Assembly (NCBI RefSeq): GCF_000524195.1 | Contig: NW_020170431.1 | Coordinates: 184,276 to 248,275, forward strand | From: Echinococcus granulosus | Lineage: Eukaryota; Platyhelminthes; Cestoda; Cyclophyllidea; Taeniidae | Direction of reading: 5' to 3' | DNA length: 64,000 nt | Part shown: positions 27,401 to 39,400 of the stretch, piece by piece | How the letters are laid out: each line of letters opens with the position of its first letter | How positions within the stretch are numbered: the stretch's first letter is position 1 | The notes under the pieces: model-generated | The model's input: only the letters and a program-made list of their open reading frames with translations | Database searches by the model: none | Told to the model about the DNA's origin: nothing | Position numbers and translations under genes: made by a program

Positions 27401-30400
27401 GAAGGTCACCGATTGACTGACGTGCGCATCCGTGGTGTGTAACAATGCATGCAAACAATCATATGCACCTCAGAGGTGGGAAATTTGTACAAATGAATGT
27501 TTCCCAAAGCTTTTTGGTCACGATTTCGAACTCAAATGAACAAAAATTGGGTGGAGGGAATCTGATTTATAAATTGACGCTCTATGTTTCGTAGGTCTAC
27601 TTTTGCTGCATCACTCTTATAGGCTAGTCTAATACATCGAGTAGTCGCTATTGCCAGGGATTGTCGCAACTTTCAGTAGACAGCGTATTGAGTAACGCCC
27701 CCTCTTTACTTTCACTTTCAGCCAGTTCGAACGCAGCAATGGAGAATCAAGTGGCTGTCAAAGATAGGGAGCTAAAATCGTGCACTCGTCGATCGGAGGA
27801 GCTCTCAACCAAACTCGACACTATTCGCAAGTGGTGCGAATGGCTCGTTCAACCACCGAACTCACAACTAGCTCGGCCCGATCGAAGTCCCTACTTTGAG
27901 ACCAATGAGGTGAGACTCTTTCTTCTCTTTCTCTCCTTCTTTATTGTTTCGAACTCGTTTAATCAGTTTGTGACACGATTCGGTGCAACCACTTTTTCCT
28001 TATTACATGCTAGACATGAAAATCTGCGCGTCACATATGTGTGACGCCGTTAGTGGACCTATTAACTGAGAAGTTGATAAAGTATTAGGGAAAATCCAGC
28101 AGCGTTTCATATGACCTTACTTTTATTTTTAAGTTAACAGTCATTTGGTGGAGTTTTTCTTCTTGTTCAGTTTTTTATCAACGTAAATGTACAATTTGTT
28201 TTGACAAACTAACACTGTCAATAAAAGGTTTCAGCAATCATAAAGGCACCTTAAGGAATAGCAATTAGTCTTTCTTTGCATTGTTGTAAGCCCGCTCTCT
28301 TTCTGGCAAACTGGCTAACCTTGGCGTTTGGAGCCGCATATGTTGCCAATCTGGAGGGAAATGTCTGCCAAACCTTGTGTGGAAATTGCATTGAAGAGGA
28401 GGTGATGGTGTTTTTTCTTTCGATAGAAGGTAGTCTTAAAGCACACATTCATCTTCATCGGTGTGAGTTCATTGTGGCGATTGTGTTTGCTCTCGTAGGG
28501 TTGTTTGTGTATATGTGTGTGTGGGCGCCAGGCGATGGACCTGGTGACAAAGGAGAATCCATAAATAGTCATGGAAATGAGAAGTTGCTACAAAGCTGAA
28601 TGTTAGAGCTGGGTGATCAACAAATTTCGTGCCGCTTGCTCATATGCATTTAGTATACACCGCAGATGCGCGCGTCAGTCAATTGGTGACCTTCTCTCTC
28701 ACATTCATAAAATGGTGGCCGAAACTGATGGATAGTGTGTGAGCTTGCCTGATTGACGAAGCGGATTTAAGTCGCTTCCAAAGCTGGGATAGATGTTGGA
28801 TTCTAGCGAAGTGTGTTGTAGAGCTCTTGGAGAAGGAGTGGTATGTGGTAGCAGAATGCACCGCCAGGGATCTGGTATCTGGTTCCTAAGGCGCGATGTT
28901 GAATCACTCCAGGACAGCCGGATAAGCAGGTGGCTGGGTTGATGCATCAGATTGAGGGGGACCCTTTATTTACCAATGTGAGGAACGGTTTTCAGTCAAG
29001 CTTAACGTGAATAGTGGTTTAGGTGACAGGTGAAGGGGAAGTTATAGCAGCACATCAAATAACTCCCACAAGTCACGCGTTGGCGGATGTTGGTGATCCT
29101 CGAAGACGCCCACTTCTCTGTTATAGGCTGTAAAAGGTGCTGCGCATTTTAGATTGTTTGACTGACTTTGGATAAGGAATGCGGCACCTACTACTCAGCC
29201 CAAACGTCAAAGACAGGCATACCTTTTACCTCGGAAGAGGTCTCCGTTGCTTTGTGTATGTGTATCCGCATTTTTGTGCCGCGGACGCAGTCACTTGCTT
29301 GCTAGCGGATGAGCTTTGCCTCCTTTAGACCAATCGAGTATGTCCGCAAGTGTTTCTCATCTCCTCCTGGAAGCGAATAACCAAGTACATACAACAGGAT
29401 GTCTGGAGGCGGAATTCGCTGTGCATTTTCATCTCGGATGGAAGGGTTCATGGAGCATTGATTGACCCGGTGACTAGTTCATCGAAGGAGGCACTTATCT
29501 GGCGCCTCATCAGTCGAATTTTGAGGTGAAGATACGTCAACTTCCATATTTATATGACTTTCCGGCCCAAATGCACTTACCCACTTCAAGGTCATTAATG
29601 TGCCTCGGTGTCCAATCAGAAGTTAATGTCTCCAATTGCCAAGACTGCCATCGCTTCACTTTTTTTCTTTCTAAAATATCAATCCCGTGCTGTCAAACCT
29701 TCAACAGACGATGCCATTTTTGTTATGCCATTAATCAAACGCGGACGACTGTCGGAAATGTGTAAATTTATGGCTTCCGTTTACAGCCTTGAGGACACAC
29801 AAGCAAGACGGTTCTGGTGGATGGAAGGCCTCTTGCTTCATTTGACACCTGTGAAGATGTTGCAGCTTGACTATGCAATCACCTCCACCGGAGCCTTTCG
29901 CAATATGCTCACACTTCATTCATCATTTCGTTAGGTTGTGCTTTTCAAAAGTACCTTACAGCTTCTTCATACAGAAGCACTGGATTTTTCAGTTGTTCAG
30001 GCTACATTTTTTGGGTGGAGATTAATGACACCTGTCACTTTTGAGGGAGAAAGCTGCTGATTATTATCGAGCTATCAGCAGCCCTATTCGACGTCCAGGT
30101 TCCGAATTTATTTCCCCACTTTCCTTTCCCTCTATTCTATGCGCAAGTGGAGCTAATTGTGGTTAGTGTGTTTATTCATTCCCTACTTTCACCACCGCAG
30201 GATACAACACGATGGAAGAGGGCCTTTGATGAGTTGTGTCGGTTGGATCGAAAAATTGGCAATTTGCGGTCACAACGACGCTCTCATCCAACGGTGTCCA
30301 GATTGAATGCAACTAAGCCTTCCACCACTTCCTCTCCGGCTCACTTTCCACCCTCCGAGCTTCCTCCGAAACCATCCACTGAGAGGTGAGTTTATTCTCC

Positions 30401-33400
30401 ATCTTCTGAACGTAACACCTGAATTATCTATATGCCTTGCAGCAGGGCTGGAAAACGAGGTTTGTAGGTAAAATGAAGGAAGGCGCAAAGCTACTAAATG
30501 GTAAAATCGTATAGAGCTTCCTTTTTTCCTATTCTCCTCAGCATTTGCCGTGATCAAGCCTCTTAGTCGACCATCACAGCCGCATTCAAGGAGCACATAG
30601 TTCACCTGGATGAATTCGTTTGTCAAGTGTCTTATGGCCATTTCACGCTAGAAGCTATTCAGGTCGGCACTTGCTCCGAAACAGCGTTGTGGAGCTGAGT
30701 CCCTAATTTAATTCCTTTTGTCCACTCCCCAGTTGCTTTACCTGATTCGCTGTCAGATCTTCTAGGTCGACTCATAGTTGACAACATCTGACGTCTCCGA
30801 AATTTCTGATTGAATCTTTATTCATGACGCAGATTTCATGGCAGGTCTGAAGGGACCGACTGACTTGGTAACTCTTTCATTTCTCCACAAAAAAATCACT
30901 CTCCCAAATTGTTAGTTAGCAGAAAGTAGATATTTTCCGCCTTCGTTGTGGATTTTTGCATTTCCAGATTTAATTGTCCTTTTGGCAATCATTCCACTTG
31001 TATCCAATATCACTCTAACTGCATTTCGTCTCAATTTACGCTCTTCTTCAACATTTCTACGCAGTACATGCCAACTCTATCCTCCTTCAAAACAAGGCCT
31101 TTTTTTTCATTTCATTATTTACTCCATTATTATTTAGTGGCGCACAAAAGTGGAGGTGTTTGCGGGGGTCGTAGACTTGCGTTATACATCCCGACTAGCC
31201 AATTTCAAGGTAACCAGAGCAAGTATAGAACAAGCTGGCATCAATGACAGGACTTTGCAATCGAGGGTGGAAGGCCTCCTTCACAGCCTCTGCAAAGCGG
31301 TACACCGATGTGCCACCTGTTTGTGTATTGCTTGTAATGATAAGACCAAGGTGTCGCTACTACCGAGTATGCGATAGAATCCATCTGTTATGGTTGCTAC
31401 GACGTTGGTTGGTTCTGGTTTAATGGGTACAACATCATGCCAACGTGGCGGTACTGGTTGCGATAATAGTTGCTGTGTTGTGCACATGTGTGGGTCACTC
31501 CAGTCCCTACTCCGCTAACCGTGCGTCCAACAGCGTGTGATGAGGGGTCAAGGGCAAACCTACAAGACATTTCAATCACGTCTGTGTGTCGGTGACGCTG
31601 TTGGTTGTGGTGGTTCTCCCCCCAATCCGCTGCCTCAACAGTCACTGGCATGGCACGAGAGTGCACAGGAGACGAATCACTCTGTTGAAACAGGGAACAC
31701 AACAGTTGCAGGTTTGAGGATTCAACACACGCTGGATAGAAATTCCAATGGTGATTCAGCTGTCCTGACAAATCTATGTCGACGGTGCTTTCTAGATATA
31801 AGTTAAGTGTTGACTCAAGTGTCCACCTGTAGACGAGGAAGTGGGGGACGAAAGATGTAAAGGAAAATAAGTTCATTTTCCTTTCCTAAAAATTTGCCTT
31901 TTCTGGGTTATTAGTCCACCAATCCCTGTTTAATCTGAACACCCAGTTATACTTATCCATGGGTGTTAATTTTAGGTTTTTCGGGTGACAGGTAATTCGC
32001 CTTCCAGATTAGAATCATCCATTAGGATGAAGCTTTTAAGAGTTCCACTTGCAACCACTTCTAACATCTACTTTAATGAGTTACCTGTCATAAGGCATGG
32101 AAGAAGAGCTGAGGGGCTATGAGTATGCCCGGTTGGCCATGTCAACAAATGAGGAAGTGAAACCTCGGTGAGAGAATGAGGCGCTTTTGCAGTTTACTGT
32201 AAGTTTAAACTAGTAGGACAACTTGAAAGTAAGGATAATCTCTAAAATGAATCTTTGAAACAAGTGGGACCAAATTAGCTAGGGTGGTTGTGCTAGCCAG
32301 GCTGTCGGGGTTCCGTTTCAAAGGAAACTGGGCCACCACAGTCCGGAGATGTCATTTCTACTGCGGCACTAATTATCCTCTCATTTTACTTTTCTTTTCT
32401 AATCCATTTCTTGTGTTACTTTAATCAAATTACCTGTGTCAAACATATGTGACGCTGATAGCAAGCGGTTAAATAGTTGGCGCTTAAGTCGGTTGTCAGA
32501 ATGCATGTTTACTATTCTTTATCATCCTAGCGATTGACAGAACTCATGTCGATTTCACTTGATGCTAACCCCCTTTAAAGTACAGCCTTACTGTATCCCT
32601 CTTTTTCGCTTTCCGCATTAGCCCATTTTTTCTAACCAGCGTTGGGTAGGCAATGTTCTACCGTAGGAGTCGGTAAAGAGGGATGATTTTTTTTAACAGC
32701 TGTTCTACTGTACAAAATTACAAGTTAGTTTGTTCAAATAATGAACAGTTTACGCGTGTGCATGTGTGTGTATGCGTGTATTGGTGGAATGAATGATGTG
32801 GAAGAGGGGGTGGGTGTGGGTGCGAGGTGAAGATAAGATCAGCATTTTTGCGAGCCTTTGAACGCACTGAATTGAGCACAACTGATGCACGGAGGTAGAT
32901 AAGGTGGAGAGGCGTGAGACTGAACGACCGAGTGGTAAAATTTATGCCAAATGTAAGCCTTCATGCGGGTTTAATGTTCATCGACCACCACCACCGCGAC
33001 CAGCAGTTCGCCAGTCCTGCTGGTGCTGGTCTGATCGGGGCTGCTGGCCTGACCGGAAATGCATGAGCGCTTCGGTACAAGCCAGTACAGAAGATAGTCT
33101 CTTTTTTCAGAAAACTGCCTTACCTTGTTATTTACGGAGAAAAAGAGGCGGAATTATTTTTCCCCAGTCTATCCAACTTGGGCCAATTTAATTATGCGGT
33201 ATAAATAATTTATCTCAAGCCGTCGGTGTGATGTGAGTCACATACGGTGTGTTTCTATCCTTGGGACGATTTGTTTTGCACTGGTGCAGTGAAATCAATT
33301 CCCTTTTTTCCTCCTTTGTTTGACCCCTCCCGACGGCACTTATCAAATGCAATCTACAGGCCAAATTCGCGCTGCACAGTAGTCGGTGCTGTGATTTATT

Positions 33401-36400
33401 GTCCCTCCTAATATCCTCCTCCCATGGAATCCCATTGAGGGACAGACGGTTAATCATTATTGTTGAATTGGGGCTTCTCTGTAATAGCGTGGAGGGGCTA
33501 TCGTAAGGACTTACTGGTTGTGACAGCTACGACCGTGAATCTCGTATGCCACCATTTTAAGGGATGACAAGATACTTGACTCTTCTCCGTCTATTTTAGA
33601 CAGACTTTTACTACAGCGTTCATTAGACTATCGAACATGTCATTGGTTGGTTCTCTTTAGACGACCCACCACCCCACTACCCACCTCCCATTTCTAGGGC
33701 GGACATACCCAGAGTACCTTGCCCGCTCTGTGATCCACTGCTAACGTAAACTCCGACTTGTAGAAAGTCTGGCACAAATTACGTCTAGGATCTGTCTCCC
33801 GCGGGTACACAGGAAAAACGGGTTAATAAAGTGCCAGAACTGATCAATTNNNNNNNNNNNNNNNNNNNNNNNNNNNNNNNNNNNNNNNNNNNNNNNNNNN
33901 NNNNNNNNNNNNNNNNNNNNNNNNNNNNNNNNNNNNNNNNNNNNNNNNNCTTGGCATTGCTGTAGATCTTACAGTTTGGGCATTTGCAAACCACATTCAA
34001 CCATCTATGGGAGATGTCTGTCATAGAATAACCACTGTGGCTCCGTAAAGTGACCATAATACTTGTCGAGGTTTTAAACGCATCGTGTCGGTGGTGGTCC
34101 ACCAGCTCTACCATTTGTCCAGTATCTGAGTGAGTTATCGCCAGGGCCGTAATCAGGTACACAAGTCGGGGGAATTAACTTTATTATCAACGCTAGGAGA
34201 CACTAAAGGGTTCCGTATTGCCATAAATAATTAACTACCGCTGCGTTGCAACCATAAAGGCAGCAATACCGCTTTTTCTCTTTGAATTTGGTCATTATTC
34301 AACACATAGGTTATCGTAGTAAGTGAAATAGCGGATGATTTCAGTAGTATTTATGTGTACACCTTTTTGGAACCAATTCTTACTGAAATAAGCTGTAGCC
34401 AGAAAGATTGAAGGAAGAGGTGTTAGCATCCGACAATTTTTCATAACACATTACTTCCAACAACACCACTTAAGTGATATTAAGTAGTATTGTCCCTCCA
34501 GACTAAACATTGATTATGTGCAAACCAAGGATTTAATTTACATACTTTTTTGCGTACTGTTCACAGGTCTGGGCGTCATTCAAGCGCAGGTGCTCAAAAA
34601 CGGGATTTCACACCCACACCTTCGCCCCGATTAAACCGTCCTGCCTCTGCACCAGTTGATAAAGACGCTCCTGCTGCAGCTGTCGCCGCTGGCACTACCA
34701 AGCTCTCACCTCCACCACCCCGCCCATCCCTCCCCGCTCCCAGTCCCATCCTCCACAAGGCGCGTTTTGCTTCTCGTAAGGAGATAAACGCCACCTACCT
34801 CACTCCACCTCAGTGGCGTAACGAACACACCGATGAGTACAAACGCACTGCTAGTGAGAACCTTCAGGCTCAGCTCGCGTCGCAGCAGCTACAGAGTATC
34901 GAAGTTCTCCTACCCGAAGCGAAACGGCTATCCCTCACCGATGCACCGAGCAGTGTGTCCGAGGTAGCTATTCCCTACTCCGAAGAAGACTCAACATCAG
35001 CCGGGTCTTCAAGCAGTTCTTTAGAGACTCCAAAACCAGTGAGAAAGGTGATTGGAGGACCTGGATCCCGTGTTGTTGACGGAAGTGAGGATAGTGCAAT
35101 TGCAGATACGGATGGATCGCCGATTGTGAGTCAAGAGTCACCAAAAAAGGTGCGAAGTGAGGAAGGGCTTAACGCGGGTACGAAACCGATTCTCCGAAAG
35201 GCTGTGGGGGATGGCGAGGAGGTGGAAGAACGGGGAGAAGAAGAGGGAGAGGAGTTGAAGGCGATGGATAAAGTGGATCCAGGTTCACCGAAAACGGGAG
35301 TTCGATTCCATCCACTGGCTCTACTTCTTGATGCTGCTTTAGAAGGTGACCTGGCATTAGTCAAAAAGGCGGCTGGGGAAGTAAGTAGAATGCGACAATT
35401 TCTTCCAGTAGTACTTTTAACTTTAAGTAGTATTTGATGGTGCTTTAATAAAACAAAAGAAAATATCATTAAATTTTTCGTGGTAAATGTATTTGATAGG
35501 TTTTCTTTAAGTATGGTGGCATTCTTCGACTTTCCCAACCTGTGTCTTCCTGTAAAGTTTCTGGTATCTGATTGGCATGCCTCTAGCCATATTCCAACCC
35601 CCGCTAGTCGCTACTACACATGAAAAACTTCCCTCTGGGGGATTCTAGGGAGGGAAAAATGGGCATAAAATCATTCAGCCAAGTGAGAGAAGCCCCTAGG
35701 AGGTGAATGGTAAGGAGATTTGCAATAATGCGGTAGGCGGTAAATGCAGAATTGGCCAGAAGTTGCTGGTTAATTGGGTGCCTTTCCAGAATGCAGTACC
35801 CTGTCACATGATTGGGATAACAGCGTACTTCATTCGGGCGTAAATGACGCTGTTAAATTTTGCTTCCTGTTATCTTTGAGGTACTTCGATTTCATAACCC
35901 TTTTCTAATCCTTTTCCGAGCCTGGAGGTTCCGCCTTTGTCAAGCACCTTGTCCCTAGAAGCAGAAAAAATCCCACTCGCAGCCACTTTCGGATATCTCT
36001 CTAGAAAGGAAGAGGTTGTAGGCATTAAACGGAGTAATTTGGTGAAAATGTTGTGGATGAGGTAGCATTCCCCTCCCTCCCATTCTGAGATTGAAATCTC
36101 AAGAGTTGGTTTTTGACATTGCACCGTAAACCTTCATTGGCAAGAATAATAGGCCCTACTGAATGCGATAAATCTTTTGGTGTTATATTCTTTTAAAACA
36201 TTTCTCAGTAGCACGTCTTCTCCTGCCAAATGCTACGGAGTGAATTTGCTGCCACGAGACTTCTGCGTCCATGAAATTGAATTCCAATTTGTACAGCCAC
36301 CAGGTTCAATCGACATTGCAGAATATGCGGGTTGGCTTGAAATGAGATGAAAGCGATAGAAAGCAAAATAAGAAATACCGTGCCGATGGACTGACTCGAG

Positions 36401-39400
36401 ATTAGTTGAGCTCTATAACGCGTGCACATAAACAATCGCACGGATTCTACAAATTCCCACAAGTTGAGAGAATAGACTGGACTAGACTGAAAAACGCACG
36501 AGCTTTTTTTAATCACCTGCTACATTTCGCTATTCCCCCACGTTGGAAACAATTTTTTTCTGCGTAAATTTGCTAAATGCTTCGTTTAATTAAACACTGA
36601 AGAAGCTTTTGTGTATTTGATTTTGGTGCACCTAGTCGTTGCTTTATTACGAGCGTAAAAAAGGACTGGGGAGAGCTGGTTGTCTAAATGCGACTCGGTG
36701 CCATTAGGGCGGAGGGTGAATATTTCTCACTCTGCGCCTGCATAGGTATCGGACGTGTCGGAGGCGAATGATGAGGGTATCACTGCGCTACACAACGCGG
36801 TGTGTGCGGGTCGGGTCGAGGTGGTGGAGTTTTTGGTGCGTGAGGCGGGCGCCGACGTGAATGCTGGCGATACGGACGGGTGGACGCCGCTGCATTGCGC
36901 CGCCTCTTGTGGCAATGTTCGCCTCGCCCGTCTCCTGGTGGAGCATGGCGCTGCATTGCACGCGCGTACCCTCTCCGATCACGAGACGGCGCTGGAGAAG
37001 TGCGATCAAGCCGACGCTGATGCCGAGTGCGAACGCTATCTCTCAGGTGGGCCAATCATCTCGTAGCAGGGATATGAATTAATCACACCGCCATTTACTG
37101 CCTACCAAGCACTTCAGTCTTTGGTGTTTTGCTACGATACGGCATGGCAGGCGTTTGGGGCTGGAAATGTTGAAAGTAACTTAATATTCACTCACCCAAT
37201 CAGCTTTCTGCATGTGTTAGCCCTAAGTACATCGCTACTTTCACTTCATTAAACAGATGAAGGCTCGACTTCACTGTGCTGAAGTTGAGACCTGACTTTT
37301 AAACCCAGGACCCTCTTGTAGAACAAGATATCTTTTCTGACTTTTCCATACGCTTTTTACTAATCACTCACCGCCTGCGGTTAAACGACCACCTAATGCG
37401 TAGGCGCTTCTCCACCGACAGAAAGGGAGAGTAACCACTGGGGCCGACAGGTTGTGAAGACTGCCCAGCAGGCACCCCAGCTAATCAGCCCGCTCCATAT
37501 GTCTGGGCCATTCAGCTTACCATGTACTTCAACATATAAAATCATTGTTTTGTAGCATCCTTTCAGTGGATGAGAAGACGTAATTTTGAGACCGAAAGAA
37601 TGCGGAGGAATTACCCATTGACATGATACGCCCCAATTAGTCATCCGACTGAGTGTGTTTGAACCAATCACACAGTTACATACGACCAGCCAATGGCATC
37701 AATGCTCACTACCATCCTATTGGAGAATGGAAAAGGTGTTTTTTTTGGGCTGGCATAGGTGAAGTCCTAATCTACTGTCACGTTCACATGCCATCCTTGC
37801 TCAGGCAGTTCCCATTGTACGCTTGCTCCAGTCGCATCATTTGACGTGCTCAACCAATCAGCTCTGGAATTTTACTTGTCATTTCAAAGGTTATGAGAAC
37901 TGCGTTTTGGGACTGGAAGATGCAGTAACTGCCGTTCAACCAATCAGTTTGTTGCATAATTTTCAACCAATCAAAACGTCACAACGTTGATTCGTATTTT
38001 TTTATTTGAATGACTTGGTAAACTTTTTGAAAGAAATGAATATTATCAAGGTTTCTTAGCTGGATCAAAACGCTGTAGAATGGCACGCTATTGTGCCACA
38101 ATAAAGTAGGTTTAACCCACAAAGTGTGACTAGTATATACGGATCGCGCTCACCGAAGTCTGCTAGCTGTATGACTGTGTTTGGATGTAGAAGTCTTTGT
38201 GTTGCAATTGTACATCATCGTATAAGCTTCCTTCTAATATCACGGTTGACGTTATTCCACTCAGTGCGAAAGGTTATCGAGATTGACACTTGGGCTGCAT
38301 AGCAAAACGGCATATATTTCAATCATGAATCTATGACAAATCAGCTTTCACGTCAGTAGTTTTCTTACCCCTCTATTTGTTGATAGTGGTGCATATGCTA
38401 CATTTGCATATGTCAGAATGTCTCCAAGGATGGCTTAGAAGTTGAAGAAAATAAGTCCCTTTTAGTAATCGCTAAATGACTATTGAATCCATTTTAGCCG
38501 AACTAGGACTGCTCGGTAGCGCAGACAGCGGTCGTGTATTTGCCCTCTTCCCCCGGGGTCTGGAGGCTGCAGGTCCGGGTTCTCCAGATGCCAATATCGA
38601 GCCCGACGAGTTGCCCATCTGGCCGAATGAGGAGTTGCGCATTATCAACCGCTCTCCCGTCGGTGAACCTGATTGGATGTTGGCGGAGAAGGTAGGAGGT
38701 GATGGCGACACCCTGCCCCAACAGGGTCTTGTACCCCGCGCCTTTATATCGCGGTTCCGCATCGTCCGAGTGCCTCCTGCTAGTCGACCAATGCCATTAC
38801 CACCACCAGACAGTGTTGGTCGTTTTTCACGCATCTTTCAGTCACCCAGTCCGATCGAGGAAGAGGAAGAAGATGGGCAGGAGGATGGAAGAGTATCCTA
38901 TATGGAAAATGAGTTGGGTGAAGATGACGGAAGTCCACAGATGGTAGAAAGAGCTGGTGATGAGGAGGAGGAGGAGGAGGAGATTTTGACAGTAGAAGTA
39001 AATAACCACGACGCGAATGATGAAACCGATGTAAGTGCTCGGATCGTCATTGGTAAATACCATGGACTATCGAATTGAAGCAATTTTTCCGTCTGGCAAG
39101 TGCTGTTTGTACCAAATCGTGTATTTCTGTGTGCTGTGGTCAGTTACACAAAATTTTATTCTGTGTTTGACCCGTTTGATAGTGATGGTGGTGGCCATGC
39201 AATGCCGAGGGGTTGATAGTTGCTAACGTGTTCACTGTTAGCGTCGCATATATGTGACACCCTGATTTTCTTATCTGAGTCTGTAATCACAAATATGTTG
39301 AACCAGTTTTCAATTTGGACACACTTGTGAGCCGCGGAGCCTGATTTTTCTTTGAGACTGTATCAATGAAAAGTTCTCATTGCTGCACTGTAGACCTCTT

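Larger units (their letters stand above)
21279..27721 (+). other. Intron 4 of the ASPP-like gene (6.4 kb)
   Basis: It holds a CA-rich/TG-rich inverted pair (25791-25854), a degenerate CTAT/CTGT tetranucleotide run (about 27119-27170) and otherwise unremarkable AT-rich DNA. No coding segment is supported. Confidence 0.65.
30386..34566 (+). other. Intron 6 of the ASPP-like gene (4.2 kb, with an assembly gap)
   Basis: It contains palindrome copy 3 (32436-32455), a TG-rich stretch near 32755 and the 33850-33949 gap. No coding segment is supported. Confidence 0.65.
37047..38497 (+). other. Intron 8 of the ASPP-like gene (1.5 kb, CCAATCA-rich)
   Basis: It carries five same-strand CCAATCA words and a diverged internal duplication (listed separately). 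No coding segment is supported. Confidence 0.7.
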
